Position numbers and translations under genes: made by a program
Assembly: GCF_002101735.1 (NCBI RefSeq)
Contig: NZ_LQPE01000106.1
Location: 1 to 64,000 of the forward strand
Reading direction: 5' to 3'
Length of the DNA stretch: 64,000 bases
Source of the DNA: Mycobacterium kyorinense
Lineage (GTDB): Bacteria > Actinomycetota > Actinomycetes > Mycobacteriales > Mycobacteriaceae
The notes under the pieces: generated by a model
Told to the model about the DNA's origin: nothing
Seen by the model: only the letters and a program-made list of their open reading frames with translations
The model's database searches: none
Part shown: positions 1 through 10,116 of the stretch, piece after piece
How positions within the stretch are numbered: position 1 is the first letter of the stretch
How the letters are laid out: every line of letters starts with the position of its first letter

Positions 1-108
1 GGGTTCCAAAGTCCCATAGAGTGACCGGCGTGGCGGGCGACCCGACCCCATTTTCACGCCTGCGAGGCGGCCCCCGGAAGGGTCAGAGGGCTCGCGGGCA
101 AAAGGGGG
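1..108. other. Window edge, no gene supported
   Basis: Sequence downstream of the ipdC stop codon. I see no convincing reading frame, tRNA or terminator hairpin here; the C/G runs are typical of the surrounding DNA. Confidence 0.5.
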
Positions 109-1167
109 CTATACCACCAACGCGGAGGCGGCCTGTAGGTGTTTGACGGCGTCGGCGACGATCGTCTGGATGAGCTCGGCGCACGACGGCAGATCCTCGA
201 GGATGCCGGCCACCTGACCGGACGCCAGCACACCGGCATCGGTGTTGCCCTCGACCAGCCCGGCCTTCAGCAGCATCGGAGTGTTGGCCGCCATCACCAC
301 CTGCGACCAGGTCAACTCCTTGCCGTGCCGCATCGCCAGGCCGTCGCGGATCATCGACCTCCAGGTCATCTGCGACATCTTCTTGAACTTGGCGGCATTG
401 CGCACCGCCGCGGTGAAACCCCTTGCACGCGAGCCACTCTCCAGCTTCTCGACCAGACCGGTGCGCAGCACGCGGTGCGGCATGCCGTCGACGCGGGTGG
501 TGACCACCGTGCCGTCGAGCCCGGCCTCCAGGTAGCGCCGTTTGACCGCATCGGGCACTGTCGAATCCGAGGTCAACAAGAACCGGGTGCCCATCGCCAC
601 CCCGGCGGCACCGTACGACAACGCGGCCGCAAGTCCCCGACCGTCGAAGAAGCCTCCGGCCGCAACCACCGGGATATCCACTGCGTCCAATACCGACGGC
701 AACAGCAACGTCGTCGCCACCGGCCCGGTATGGCCGCCACCCTCGCCACCCTGCACGATCACCGCATCGGCACCCCACGACGCCACCTTGCGGGCGTGTT
801 TGGCGGCGCCGACCGACGGAATCACCACCGAGCCGGCCTCTTTGAGCCGAGTGATCAACTCCTGCTTGGGCGCCAACGCGAACGACGCCACCTTGACGCC
901 TTCGCGGATCATCAGGTCCACCCTGTCGCCGGCGTCGGCGGCGTCGGCGCGGATGTTGACACCGAACGGCTTGTCGGTGGCGGCCTTGACCTTGCCGATC
1001 GCCACAGCCAGTTCGTCCAAAGTCATCGTGGCCGACGCCAAGATGCCCAGCCCGCCGGCGTTGGCGGTCGCCGAGACCAGCCGGGCGCCGGCCACCCAGC
1101 CCATCCCGGTTTGCACCACCGGATGCTCGACGCCGACCAGCTCGGTCAGCGGCGTGCGCAGCCTCAT
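109..1167 (-). CDS. ipdC: IpdC, NPD/2-nitropropane-dioxygenase-like flavin reductase of steroid ring C/D catabolism
   Basis: 352 aa, close to the M. tuberculosis Rv3553 length. The TIM-barrel flavoprotein of the nitronate monooxygenase family shows the FMN-binding GEGGGHTG motif at residues 141-148 and a later AAGGFFDGRG phosphate-binding loop. In the steroid pathway IpdC is a flavin-dependent reductase acting on a hydroxylated indane-carboxyl-CoA intermediate before ring C opening. The ATG at 1167 overlaps the ipdB stop as ATGA, so it is the last gene of the coupled operon echA20-ipdA-ipdB-ipdC. A longer open frame reaches 1977 but runs antiparallel to coding sense of ipdB and is not used. 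Confidence 0.9.
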   Translation of the reverse strand: MRLRTPLTELVGVEHPVVQTGMGWVAGARLVSATANAGGLGILASATMTLDELAVAIGKVKAATDKPFGVNIRADAADAGDRVDLMIREGVKVASFALAPKQELITRLKEAGSVVIPSVGAAKHARKVASWGADAVIVQGGEGGGHTGPVATTLLLPSVLDAVDIPVVAAGGFFDGRGLAAALSYGAAGVAMGTRFLLTSDSTVPDAVKRRYLEAGLDGTVVTTRVDGMPHRVLRTGLVEKLESGSRARGFTAAVRNAAKFKKMSQMTWRSMIRDGLAMRHGKELTWSQVVMAANTPMLLKAGLVEGNTDAGVLASGQVAGILEDLPSCAELIQTIVADAVKHLQAASALVV

Positions 1168-1907
1168 GAACGTACCTCTTTGTCCCGCAACGATTTCGGG
1201 TCGATGACTTCGCGGATCAGCCGCAACTCGTCGATATCGGGAGGCCTGGTCTCGCCGGCCTCGTCCAGCCCGTGGATCTCGAACGACGTGGCTTCCCGCA
1301 CGTCGTCGGGGGAGACGCCGGTATGCAGGCTCACCGCCCGCATCGTGTGGTCCGGACCGCCGAAGTCGAACACCCCGAGATTGGACACCACCCGGTGCAC
1401 GTTGACGAACCGGAACGCCGGATTCTCGGGATTGACCTTGTCGTAGCCGATCCCGGAGACCACGTCGACGGATTCGCAGAACACCCGCTTGGAATGGTTG
1501 CCGACCCAGTAACTGGTGGCATGGTTGATCGTGTTGCCGGGAGCGCCGCGAACGCCGAACATCTGCCGCGTCGGATGCTGCAGAGGCCCGAACGCCGACA
1601 GGTTCTGATTGCCGTAGCGGTCCACCTGATTGGCGCCCATCACCACATGCCGTCGGCCCCAGGCCAGCGTCTCGAACACCCGCCCGAACGGCATCCAGCC
1701 CTCGACGGAACCGGCGGCGCCCAGCGCCGGGGTGTCCGCCAGCAGCTGTGCTTCGCCGTCGGTCAGCAGAATGTCGGGGGAGAACGTCAACCGGGCCAGC
1801 CGGGCACCGACCAGCGCCACGGTCGTCATCGGACTGATCATGATCTCGCCGGCGTCGCGGAACAGCTCGGCGCATGCGGTCACGCAGATTTCGGCTCGGG
1901 TGATCAT
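1164..1907 (-). CDS. ipdB: IpdB, beta subunit of the ring C-opening CoA hydrolase
   Basis: 247 aa, class I CoA-transferase beta-subunit fold, matching Rv3552 in size and position. Together with IpdA it forms the heterodimer that hydrolytically opens the last steroid ring of COCHEA-CoA; the family derives from CoA transferases but works as a hydrolase. The N-terminus MITRAEICV and the block RYGNQNLSAFGPL are characteristic. The ATG at 1907 overlaps the ipdA TGA (ATGA), and its own TGA overlaps the ipdC start in the same way, so translation of ipdA, ipdB and ipdC is coupled. The upstream in-frame extension to 1988 lies inside ipdA and lacks a better start. Confidence 0.9.
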   Translation of the reverse strand: MITRAEICVTACAELFRDAGEIMISPMTTVALVGARLARLTFSPDILLTDGEAQLLADTPALGAAGSVEGWMPFGRVFETLAWGRRHVVMGANQVDRYGNQNLSAFGPLQHPTRQMFGVRGAPGNTINHATSYWVGNHSKRVFCESVDVVSGIGYDKVNPENPAFRFVNVHRVVSNLGVFDFGGPDHTMRAVSLHTGVSPDDVREATSFEIHGLDEAGETRPPDIDELRLIREVIDPKSLRDKEVRS

Positions 1908-2782
1908 GACTGTGCTCCAAACTTGCGGACCGCCTCCTGGTAGTCGGCTTCGCTGCCGGACAGATAGGTCGCCACAAAGTCGCGCCAACCCTCGTCGGTT
2001 CCGGCGGCCTCGACGTAGTGACGCTGAAACTTCTCGTCGCGGCCGTAATCCGGTGCGGCGGTGGTGAAGTGGGCGCCGCCGGGCGCTTCCACCACGGCGT
2101 CGACCATCATCCGGTTGATCAGCAGCGCCTGCGGCGGCACCGCCTTGACCAGCTCATCGGTGGGCACCAGGCGCTCGACCGACAGGTAGCGCTTCTCGGC
2201 GGCCATCAGATACAGGTCGTCGAAGTAGGGGTCGATCCCGGTGTAGGCCGCATTGCCACGGGCGTCGCCGAGGTTCATGTGCACGAACGCGGCGTCCAGG
2301 TTCAGCGCCGGCATCGCGATCAGGGTTTCGTGCCGGCCATCGGACGACGGGTACGGCGATGTGACCGTTTGCAATTCGCCCTCGAAGAAGTCCGGCACGG
2401 AACTGCCCAGCCCTGCGCGGATCGGCAGGAACGGCAGCCGCTGCGCCGCCGCCTGCAGCCCGCAGCGCAGCATCCCCTCGTCCATCTCGCGGGCCTCGAT
2501 CAAGCCGTTCGTGCGCGCGCGAGCAAACCACGGGTCGTAGAACGGCGGCGAGTCCAGCGAGACGAAGCCGTAGTAGACCCGGCGCACCTTGCCCGCCGAG
2601 CACAGCAGCCCGACGTCCGGGCCGCCGTAGGTCACGACCGTCAAATCCGTGACGTCGGTGCGCAGAATCGCGCGCACGAACGCCATCGGCTTGCGCCGTG
2701 ACCCCCAGCCGCCGATTCCGATCGTCATGCCGTTGCGCAGCCCGGCAACAGCCTCGTCCAAAGTGGTCAGTTTGTTGCTCAT
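1904..2782 (-). CDS. ipdA: IpdA, alpha subunit of the ring C-opening CoA hydrolase
   Basis: 292 aa, identical in length to Rv3551. Class I CoA-transferase alpha-like protein; the N-terminal MTIGIGGWGSRRKPMA segment is the glycine-rich CoA-binding region of this fold. Partner of IpdB in opening ring C of the cholesterol nucleus, giving a linear product that enters beta-oxidation. The ATG at 2782 overlaps the echA20 TGA by the ATGA pattern. Expected to be cytoplasmic and repressed by KstR2 through the operator upstream of echA20, since the four genes are contiguous with no promoter-sized gap. Confidence 0.92.
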   Translation of the reverse strand: MSNKLTTLDEAVAGLRNGMTIGIGGWGSRRKPMAFVRAILRTDVTDLTVVTYGGPDVGLLCSAGKVRRVYYGFVSLDSPPFYDPWFARARTNGLIEAREMDEGMLRCGLQAAAQRLPFLPIRAGLGSSVPDFFEGELQTVTSPYPSSDGRHETLIAMPALNLDAAFVHMNLGDARGNAAYTGIDPYFDDLYLMAAEKRYLSVERLVPTDELVKAVPPQALLINRMMVDAVVEAPGGAHFTTAAPDYGRDEKFQRHYVEAAGTDEGWRDFVATYLSGSEADYQEAVRKFGAQS

Positions 2783-3522
2783 GACTTCTTCACAAATGCG
2801 TCGCGGTGCTCGTCGGAAACCCCGGCGAGGTTGAGTTCGAACGTAAAGCCTTGCTCCATGCGGTAACTCGAGTTGACCCGCTGCACGTCGATGAAGTTCA
2901 GCGCCTCCTTGGCGGCCCGGATCACCCGGGTGTCCTTGGCGGCAATGTCACGGGCTACCCGTAAGGCGGCCTCGTCCAACTGATCTCGCGGTACCACCTC
3001 GTGGACCGAGCCGAAGTGATGCAGGGTGGCGGCGTCGACGGTGGCCGCGGTGAAGAACAGCCGTCGCATCATGTGCTGCGGCACCAGCCGGGACAGGTGG
3101 GTGGCCGCCCCGAGCGCACCGCGTTCCACCTCTGGCAGCCCGAACGTCGCGTCGTCGGAGGCCACGATGACGTCGGCGTTGCCCACCAGCCCGATGCCGC
3201 CGCCGACGCAGAACCCGTTGACCGCGGCGATCACCGGGACCGAGCACTCGTAGACCGCTTTGAATGCCGCGAAGCAGCCGCGGTTCGCGTCGATCAAAGC
3301 GGTGTAGCCGTCGGTGCGCTGCATCTCCTTGATGTCGACGCCGGCGTTGAAGCCGCGGCCTTCGGCCCGCAGGATCACCGCGTGGGTGTCCGGGTTGTCG
3401 CCCGCGGCCGTCAGCGCGTCGGCCAGTTCGAACCAACCTTGCGACGGGATGGCGTTGACCGGGGGAAAGTCGACTGTGACGGCGACGATGCCCGGTTCTT
3501 TGACGGTGGACGTGATCGGCAT
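2779..3522 (-). CDS. echA20: EchA20, crotonase-fold hydrolase of steroid ring D
   Basis: 247 aa, same length as Rv3550. Crotonase superfamily: oxyanion-hole segments GRGFNAGVDIKEM near residue 70 and NGFCVGGGIGLV near residue 110 are visible. In M. tuberculosis EchA20 hydrolyses ring D of the HIEC-CoA intermediate before IpdAB acts. First gene of the minus-strand ring C/D operon, divergent from an SDR gene, with a perfect KstR2-type palindrome about 27 nt upstream. I chose ATG 3522 (MPITSTVKEPG) rather than the longer frame to 3609, because the extension would cross the operator and the divergent start. Confidence 0.9.
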   Translation of the reverse strand: MPITSTVKEPGIVAVTVDFPPVNAIPSQGWFELADALTAAGDNPDTHAVILRAEGRGFNAGVDIKEMQRTDGYTALIDANRGCFAAFKAVYECSVPVIAAVNGFCVGGGIGLVGNADVIVASDDATFGLPEVERGALGAATHLSRLVPQHMMRRLFFTAATVDAATLHHFGSVHEVVPRDQLDEAALRVARDIAAKDTRVIRAAKEALNFIDVQRVNSSYRMEQGFTFELNLAGVSDEHRDAFVKKS

Positions 3523-3548
3523 TGCACTTCCTGGGGGTCGGCTACCTG

Positions 3549-3562
3549 AGCAAGCACTTGCT
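3549..3562. promoter_or_regulatory. KstR2-type operator between echA20 and the SDR pair
   Basis: AGCAAGCACTTGCT matches the published KstR2 consensus AnCAAGnnCTTGnT at every fixed position. It is centred in the 55-nt divergent gap, where it can repress both operons until HIP-CoA, the known KstR2 ligand, accumulates. Confidence 0.85.
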
Positions 3563-3577
3563 TGGTACGCTAGCACA

Positions 3578-4357
3578 GTGACCCGCGCCGAAGCAGACCC
3601 CGCGATCAACTTTGGACTGGCCGGCCGGGTGGTACTGGTGACCGGCGGCGTCCGGGGGGTGGGCGCCGGGATCAGCTCGGTTTTCGCCGGCCAGGGCGCG
3701 ACGGTGGTGACCTGTGCGCGACGCGCCGTCGAGGGCCTGCCCTACGAGTTCCACAGCTGCGACATCCGCGACGACGACGCCGTCAAGGCGATGATCGACG
3801 CGGTCGTCGACCGGCACGGCCGCCTCGACGTCGTCGTCAACAACGCCGGCGGTTCGCCGTACGTGCTGACCGCCGATTCCAGCGCGAAGTTCAACCGCAA
3901 GATCATCGAGCTGAATCTTCTTGGCGCACTGTTCGTTTCACAACACGCCAACGACAGGATGCAAGCCCAGCAGCACGGCGGGACGATCGTCAACATCACC
4001 AGCGTCAGCGGGCGACGGCCCACGCCCGGGACCGCCGCGTACGGAGCGGCCAAGGCGGGCATGGAGAGCCTCACCCAGACGCTGGCGGTGGAATGGGCGC
4101 CGAAGGTCAGGGTGAACGCCCTCGTGGTCGGCATGGTGGAAACCGAACAGGCCGATCTGTTCTACGGCGACGCCGAGTCGATCGCCGCGATTTCGAAGAA
4201 CGTGCCGCTCGGCCGTCTCGCCAAACCGGATGATGTCGGTTGGGCGGCAGCGTTTTTGGCGTCGGATGCGGCGTCCTACATCAGTGGCGCCACGTTGGAG
4301 GTCCACGGTGGCGGCGAGCCGCCGCACTACCTCGCCACGACTAGCGCGATCAAGTAG
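3578..4357 (+). CDS. Short-chain dehydrogenase/reductase, Rv3549c homologue
   Basis: 259 aa from a GTG start, the same length as Rv3549c. Classical SDR: nucleotide-binding VTGGVRGVGAG near residue 22, NNAGG motif, catalytic YGAAK. Its substrate is not settled; the KstR2 operator 15 nt upstream and the neighbours place it in degradation of rings C and D, probably oxidising or reducing an indane-CoA intermediate. Followed after 14 nt by a second SDR gene in the same operon. An open frame extends upstream to 3314 but would run through echA20 and the operator. Confidence 0.85.
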   Translation: MTRAEADPAINFGLAGRVVLVTGGVRGVGAGISSVFAGQGATVVTCARRAVEGLPYEFHSCDIRDDDAVKAMIDAVVDRHGRLDVVVNNAGGSPYVLTADSSAKFNRKIIELNLLGALFVSQHANDRMQAQQHGGTIVNITSVSGRRPTPGTAAYGAAKAGMESLTQTLAVEWAPKVRVNALVVGMVETEQADLFYGDAESIAAISKNVPLGRLAKPDDVGWAAAFLASDAASYISGATLEVHGGGEPPHYLATTSAIK

Positions 4358-4371
4358 AGGAGACAACGGAT

Positions 4372-5283
4372 ATGGGTTTGCTCGACGGCCGAGTGGTCAT
4401 CGTCACCGGAGCAGGCGGCGGTATCGGCCGCGCGCACGCACTGGCCTTCGCGGCCGAGGGAGCGCGAGTCGTCGTCAACGACATCGGCGTCGGCCTGGAC
4501 GGTTCCCCGGCGAGCGGGGGCAGCGCGGCACAAAGCGTGGTCGACGAGATCACCGCTGCCGGTGGCGAAGCCGTCGCCAACGGGTCGAACGTCGCGGACT
4601 GGAATCAGGCGGCCGAGCTGATCCAGACCGCCGTCGACACCTTCGGCGGCCTGGACGTCCTGGTGAACAACGCCGGCATCGTGCGGGACAGGATGATCGC
4701 CAATACCAGCGAGGAGGAGTTCGACGCTGTCGTCGCCGTGCACCTCAAGGGCCACTTCGCCACGATGCGGCACGCCGCCTCGTACTGGCGGGGGCTGTCG
4801 AAGGCCGGCAAAAGCGTTGACGCGCGGATCATCAACACCAGTTCCGGTGCGGGCCTGCAGGGCAGCGTCGGGCAGGGCAACTACAGCGCCGCCAAGGCCG
4901 GCATCGCCACGCTGACCCTCGTCGGCGCCGTCGAGATGGGCCGCTACGGCGTCACCGTCAACGCGATCGCACCGTCGGCCCGGACCCGCATGACCGAGAC
5001 CGTCTTCGCGGAGATGATGGCCAGGCCCGACGAGGGTTTCGACGCGATGGCGCCGGAGAACATTTCACCGCTTGTGGTGTGGCTGGGAAGCAGCGAGTCA
5101 AAGGACGTGACCGGCAAGGTCTTCGAGGTCGAGGGTGGCATCATTCGCGTCGCCGAAGGGTGGGCGCACGGCCCGCAGGTCGACAAGGGCGCGAAGTGGG
5201 ATCCCGCCGAACTCGGACCCGTCGTCGCCGACCTGCTGGCCAAGTCGCGGCCGCCGGTCCCGGTCTACGGCGCCGGGGCGTAG
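4372..5283 (+). CDS. Short-chain dehydrogenase/reductase, Rv3548c homologue
   Basis: 303 aa, one residue off Rv3548c. SDR with TGAGGGIGRAHA at the N-terminus, NNAGIVRD, catalytic YSAAK, and the long C-terminal extension of the multifunctional-enzyme-2-like (HSD10/17beta-HSD4 N-domain) SDRs that act on 3-hydroxyacyl-CoA esters. It resembles the Hsd4A homologue at 51214 over its length, including the MSDEEWDAVIAVHL-type block. Preceded by an AGGAGA ribosome-binding site. Ends one base before the stop of a convergent ddn-like gene. Confidence 0.87.
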   Translation: MGLLDGRVVIVTGAGGGIGRAHALAFAAEGARVVVNDIGVGLDGSPASGGSAAQSVVDEITAAGGEAVANGSNVADWNQAAELIQTAVDTFGGLDVLVNNAGIVRDRMIANTSEEEFDAVVAVHLKGHFATMRHAASYWRGLSKAGKSVDARIINTSSGAGLQGSVGQGNYSAAKAGIATLTLVGAVEMGRYGVTVNAIAPSARTRMTETVFAEMMARPDEGFDAMAPENISPLVVWLGSSESKDVTGKVFEVEGGIIRVAEGWAHGPQVDKGAKWDPAELGPVVADLLAKSRPPVPVYGAGA

Positions 5284-5284
5284 C

Positions 5285-6200
<916 letters not shown>

Positions 6201-6571
6201 CTATCGCTGGATGAACGGGCGGAGCCGAGCATGGATGTGGTGGATTGTGCCATCCGGGATCAGAAAGGTCTCGTCGACGTGCGCGCCCACCCGCCGGCCG
6301 CCGAGCGACGGCTTGGTGATCACGTCGAACCGCGCCCGCACCCGATCGCCGTCGACGCTGAACTGCGGTAGCGTGGTGGCCTCGATCAGCCGGAACTGCG
6401 GGCCGCGATTCAGGCTGCGGCGCAAATGATTTCCGGAGAATCCGGTCTTGATGCCTTGCTCGATCCGCACACAGCCCGGCGCGAACGGAACCGAGTCGCC
6501 GTCGTGGGTGACCAGCGCGTCGATGTAGGACTGCGCGGCCGCGATGCGGTCGGCGTCGGAAACTTGAGCCA

Positions 6572-6572
<1 letters not shown>
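6201..6572 (-). CDS. NTF2-like protein, function unknown (DUF8021-like)
   Basis: 123 aa from a GTG that shares one base with the fadA5 stop (TAGTG). The beginning, SDADRIAAAQSYIDALVTHDGDSVPFAPGCVRIEQG, reads like the N-terminal helix and pocket of small NTF2/SnoaL-fold proteins; I cannot name a substrate. The overlap with fadA5 and the shared strand make co-expression under KstR very likely, so a role in handling a steroid side-chain intermediate is plausible but unproven. No equivalent sits between fadA5 and ddn in M. tuberculosis as I recall that locus. Confidence 0.7.
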
Positions 6573-7741
<1,169 letters not shown>

Positions 7742-7742
7742 C

Positions 7743-7756
7743 TAGAACACGTTTCA
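7743..7756. promoter_or_regulatory. KstR operator upstream of fadA5
   Basis: TAGAACACGTTTCA fits TnnAACnnGTTnnA exactly. It starts 10 nt from the fadA5 ATG, where it would cover the promoter -10 or start site. Confidence 0.9.
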
Positions 7757-7822
7757 TTACTCTGACAAGCGACGATGCGTTCACACCTTTTGGTCTGCGG
7801 TGAAGCCGTGTTTTACTGGCAC

Positions 7823-7836
7823 TAGAACACGTTGCA
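7823..7836. promoter_or_regulatory. KstR operator upstream of cyp125
   Basis: TAGAACACGTTGCA fits the KstR consensus exactly. It ends 16 nt before the cyp125 ATG; the GAGGAG ribosome-binding site lies between them. Confidence 0.92.
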
Positions 7837-7852
7837 ATGAGGAGCTGTACCG

Positions 7853-9103
7853 ATGCCTACCCCTAAACTTGCCCCCGGGTTCGACTTCCTCGATCCTGAC
7901 ATCAACGTCAAGGGCCTACCCGTCAAGGAGCTTGCCGAGCTGCGCAAGTCGCAGCCCATCTTCTGGGTGGACGTTCCGGGCGGGACCGGCGGCTTCGGGG
8001 ACAAGGGCTACTGGGCGATCACCAAGCACAAGGACGTCAAGGAGGTCTCGGTCCGCAGCGACGTCTTCTCCTCTCAGCAGGACTGCGCCATCCCGGTCTG
8101 GCCGCACACGATGACGCGAGAGCAAATCGACCTGCAACGCAACGTCATGCTCAACATGGACGCGCCGCATCACACCCGGCTGCGCAAGATCATCTCGCGC
8201 GGGTTCACTCCGCGCGCCATCGGACGGCTGCGCGACGAACTCGATGCTCGCGCGCAGAGCATCGCCAAGACCGCCGCCGCGGCGGGGACCGGTGACTTCG
8301 TCGAGCAGGTGTCGTGCGAGCTGCCGCTGCAGGCGATCGCCGGTCTGCTGGGCGTGCCCCAGGACGACCGGGACAAGATCTTCCGCTGGTCCAACGAGAT
8401 GACCGGCAACGAGGACCCCGAGTACGCGCATATCGACCCCGCGATGTCGTCGGCCGAGCTGATCATGTACGCGATGAAGATGGCCGAGGAGCGCGCCAAG
8501 AATCCCGGGGAAGACATTGTCACGCAGTTGATTCAGGCCGACATCGACGGCGAGAAGCTCTCCGACGACGAGTTCGGGTTCTTCGTCGTGATGCTTGCGG
8601 TCGCCGGTAACGAGACCACCCGCAACTCCATCACCCACGGCATGATCGCGTTCTCGGAGTACCCGGACCAGTGGGAGCTGTTCAAGAGGGAGCGCCCGGA
8701 GACGGCGCCCGACGAAATCGTCCGGTGGGCCACCCCGGTCACCGCGTTCCAGCGCACCGCTCTCGAGGACTACGAGCTCTCCGGTGTGCAGATCAAGAAG
8801 GGCCAGCGGGTGGTGATGTTCTACCGCTCGGCCAACTTTGACGAAGAAGTCTTCGAGGACCCGTTCACGTTCAACATCTTGCGCAACCCCAACCCGCACG
8901 TCGGCTTCGGTGGCACCGGGGCGCATTACTGCATCGGCGCTAACCTGGCCCGGATGACAATCAGCTTGATCTTCAACGCGGTCGCCGACCACATGCCCGA
9001 CCTCAAGCCATTGTCGACGCCCGAGCGGCTGCGGTCGGGATGGCTCAACGGCATCAAGCACTGGCAGGTCGACTACACCGGCAAGTGCCCGGTGGTGCAC
9101 TGA
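7853..9103 (+). CDS. cyp125: CYP125, steroid C26/C27 monooxygenase
   Basis: 416 aa; shorter at the N-terminus than the 433-aa Rv3545c but colinear from PGFDF onward. P450 features: I-helix AGNETTRN, and heme loop FGGTGAHYCIGANLAR with the ligand Cys360. CYP125 oxidises the terminal methyl of cholesterol or cholestenone through alcohol and aldehyde to the acid, the entry step of side-chain degradation. GAGGAG precedes the ATG. First gene of the six-gene plus-strand operon with fadE28, fadE29, chsH2, chsH1 and ltp2, controlled by the adjacent KstR site. FdxD at 50998 is a plausible electron donor. Confidence 0.95.
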   Translation: MPTPKLAPGFDFLDPDINVKGLPVKELAELRKSQPIFWVDVPGGTGGFGDKGYWAITKHKDVKEVSVRSDVFSSQQDCAIPVWPHTMTREQIDLQRNVMLNMDAPHHTRLRKIISRGFTPRAIGRLRDELDARAQSIAKTAAAAGTGDFVEQVSCELPLQAIAGLLGVPQDDRDKIFRWSNEMTGNEDPEYAHIDPAMSSAELIMYAMKMAEERAKNPGEDIVTQLIQADIDGEKLSDDEFGFFVVMLAVAGNETTRNSITHGMIAFSEYPDQWELFKRERPETAPDEIVRWATPVTAFQRTALEDYELSGVQIKKGQRVVMFYRSANFDEEVFEDPFTFNILRNPNPHVGFGGTGAHYCIGANLARMTISLIFNAVADHMPDLKPLSTPERLRSGWLNGIKHWQVDYTGKCPVVH

Positions 9104-10116
9104 TGGATTTCACCCTCGACCCGGCGCAGCAGGCTGTCGCCGACGTGGTCACGTCGGTGCTGGACCGCGATTTGAGCTGGGACGCATTGGTTTCCGGTGG
9201 CGTGACGGCATTGCCGGTGCCGGAACGACTGGGCGGCGACGGGGTGGGCCTGGCTGAAGTTGCGACGGCGCTGACCGAGATCGGCCGCCGAGGCTTCGTC
9301 GGGCCGGCCCTGGCCACCCTCGGGCTCGGCGCCGTGCCGCTGCTGGACTTGGCCTCCGACGAGCAGCAGGACCGCTACCTCGCTGGCCTGGCCAAGGGTT
9401 CTGTACTGACCGCCGCGCTGAACGAGCCCGGTTCCGCGCTTCCGGAGCGGCCCGCCGTGGTGCTTGCCGGTAACCGGTTGTCCGGCACCAAGATCGGTGT
9501 CGGCTATGCCGAGCAAGCCGAGTGGCTGGTCGTCACGGCCGACAGCGGCGTCGCCGTCGTCTCGCCCAAGGCCGACGGTGTGCAGCTGGTGCACACCCCG
9601 ACCTCCAACGGATCCGACGAGTATGCGGTGACGTTTGTCGATGCGCAGGTCGACGGTGTGCTGGACGGGGCCAGCGCGCATCGGGTCAACCAGCTTGCCC
9701 TGGCGGCGATCGGTGCCTACGTGGCCGGGTTGGTGGCCGGCGCGCTGCGGCTGACCGCCGACTACGTGGCCAACAGGCACCAGTTCGGCAAGCCGCTCTC
9801 GACGTTCCAGACGGTCGCCGCGCAGCTCGCCGAGGTCTACATCGCTTCGCGGACAATCGATTTGGCGTCGACCTCGGTCGTTTGGCGGCTTTCCGAGGGC
9901 CGCGACGCCGACGACGACCTCGACGTGCTCGGCTACTGGATCACGTCGCAGGCGCCGCCGGTGATGCAGATCTGCCACCACTTACACGGCGGGATGGGCA
10001 TGGACATCACCTATCCGATGCCGCGGTACTACTCCACGATCAAGGACCTGACCCGGTTGCTGGGCGGGCCGTCGCATCGTCTCGACCTGGTAGGGGCGCA
10101 ATGTTCGTCGATCTGA
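9103..10116 (+). CDS. fadE28: FadE28 (ChsE1-type), acyl-CoA dehydrogenase subunit for the last side-chain cycle
   Basis: 337 aa, close to the 339 aa of Rv3544c. Short acyl-CoA-dehydrogenase-fold subunit beginning MDFTLDPAQQAVADVV, with the family blocks YVANRHQFGKPLSTFQ and HLHGGMGMDITYPMPRYY. In M. tuberculosis FadE28 and FadE29 form an alpha2beta2 enzyme that desaturates the 3-carbon (propionyl) steroid side chain as its CoA ester; each subunit supplies part of the FAD site. Its ATG overlaps the cyp125 TGA by one base, and its end overlaps fadE29 by 16 nt, which supports coupled synthesis of the two subunits. Confidence 0.92.
   Translation: MDFTLDPAQQAVADVVTSVLDRDLSWDALVSGGVTALPVPERLGGDGVGLAEVATALTEIGRRGFVGPALATLGLGAVPLLDLASDEQQDRYLAGLAKGSVLTAALNEPGSALPERPAVVLAGNRLSGTKIGVGYAEQAEWLVVTADSGVAVVSPKADGVQLVHTPTSNGSDEYAVTFVDAQVDGVLDGASAHRVNQLALAAIGAYVAGLVAGALRLTADYVANRHQFGKPLSTFQTVAAQLAEVYIASRTIDLASTSVVWRLSEGRDADDDLDVLGYWITSQAPPVMQICHHLHGGMGMDITYPMPRYYSTIKDLTRLLGGPSHRLDLVGAQCSSI

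Noticed and set aside
109..1977. Single 622-aa minus-strand protein extending ipdC upstream
   Set aside because: The extra 270 residues are the ipdB region in a different frame; ipdC starts at 1167 by the ATGA overlap.
3523..3609. Longer echA20 start upstream of 3522
   Set aside because: It would cover the KstR2 operator and the start of the divergent SDR gene.
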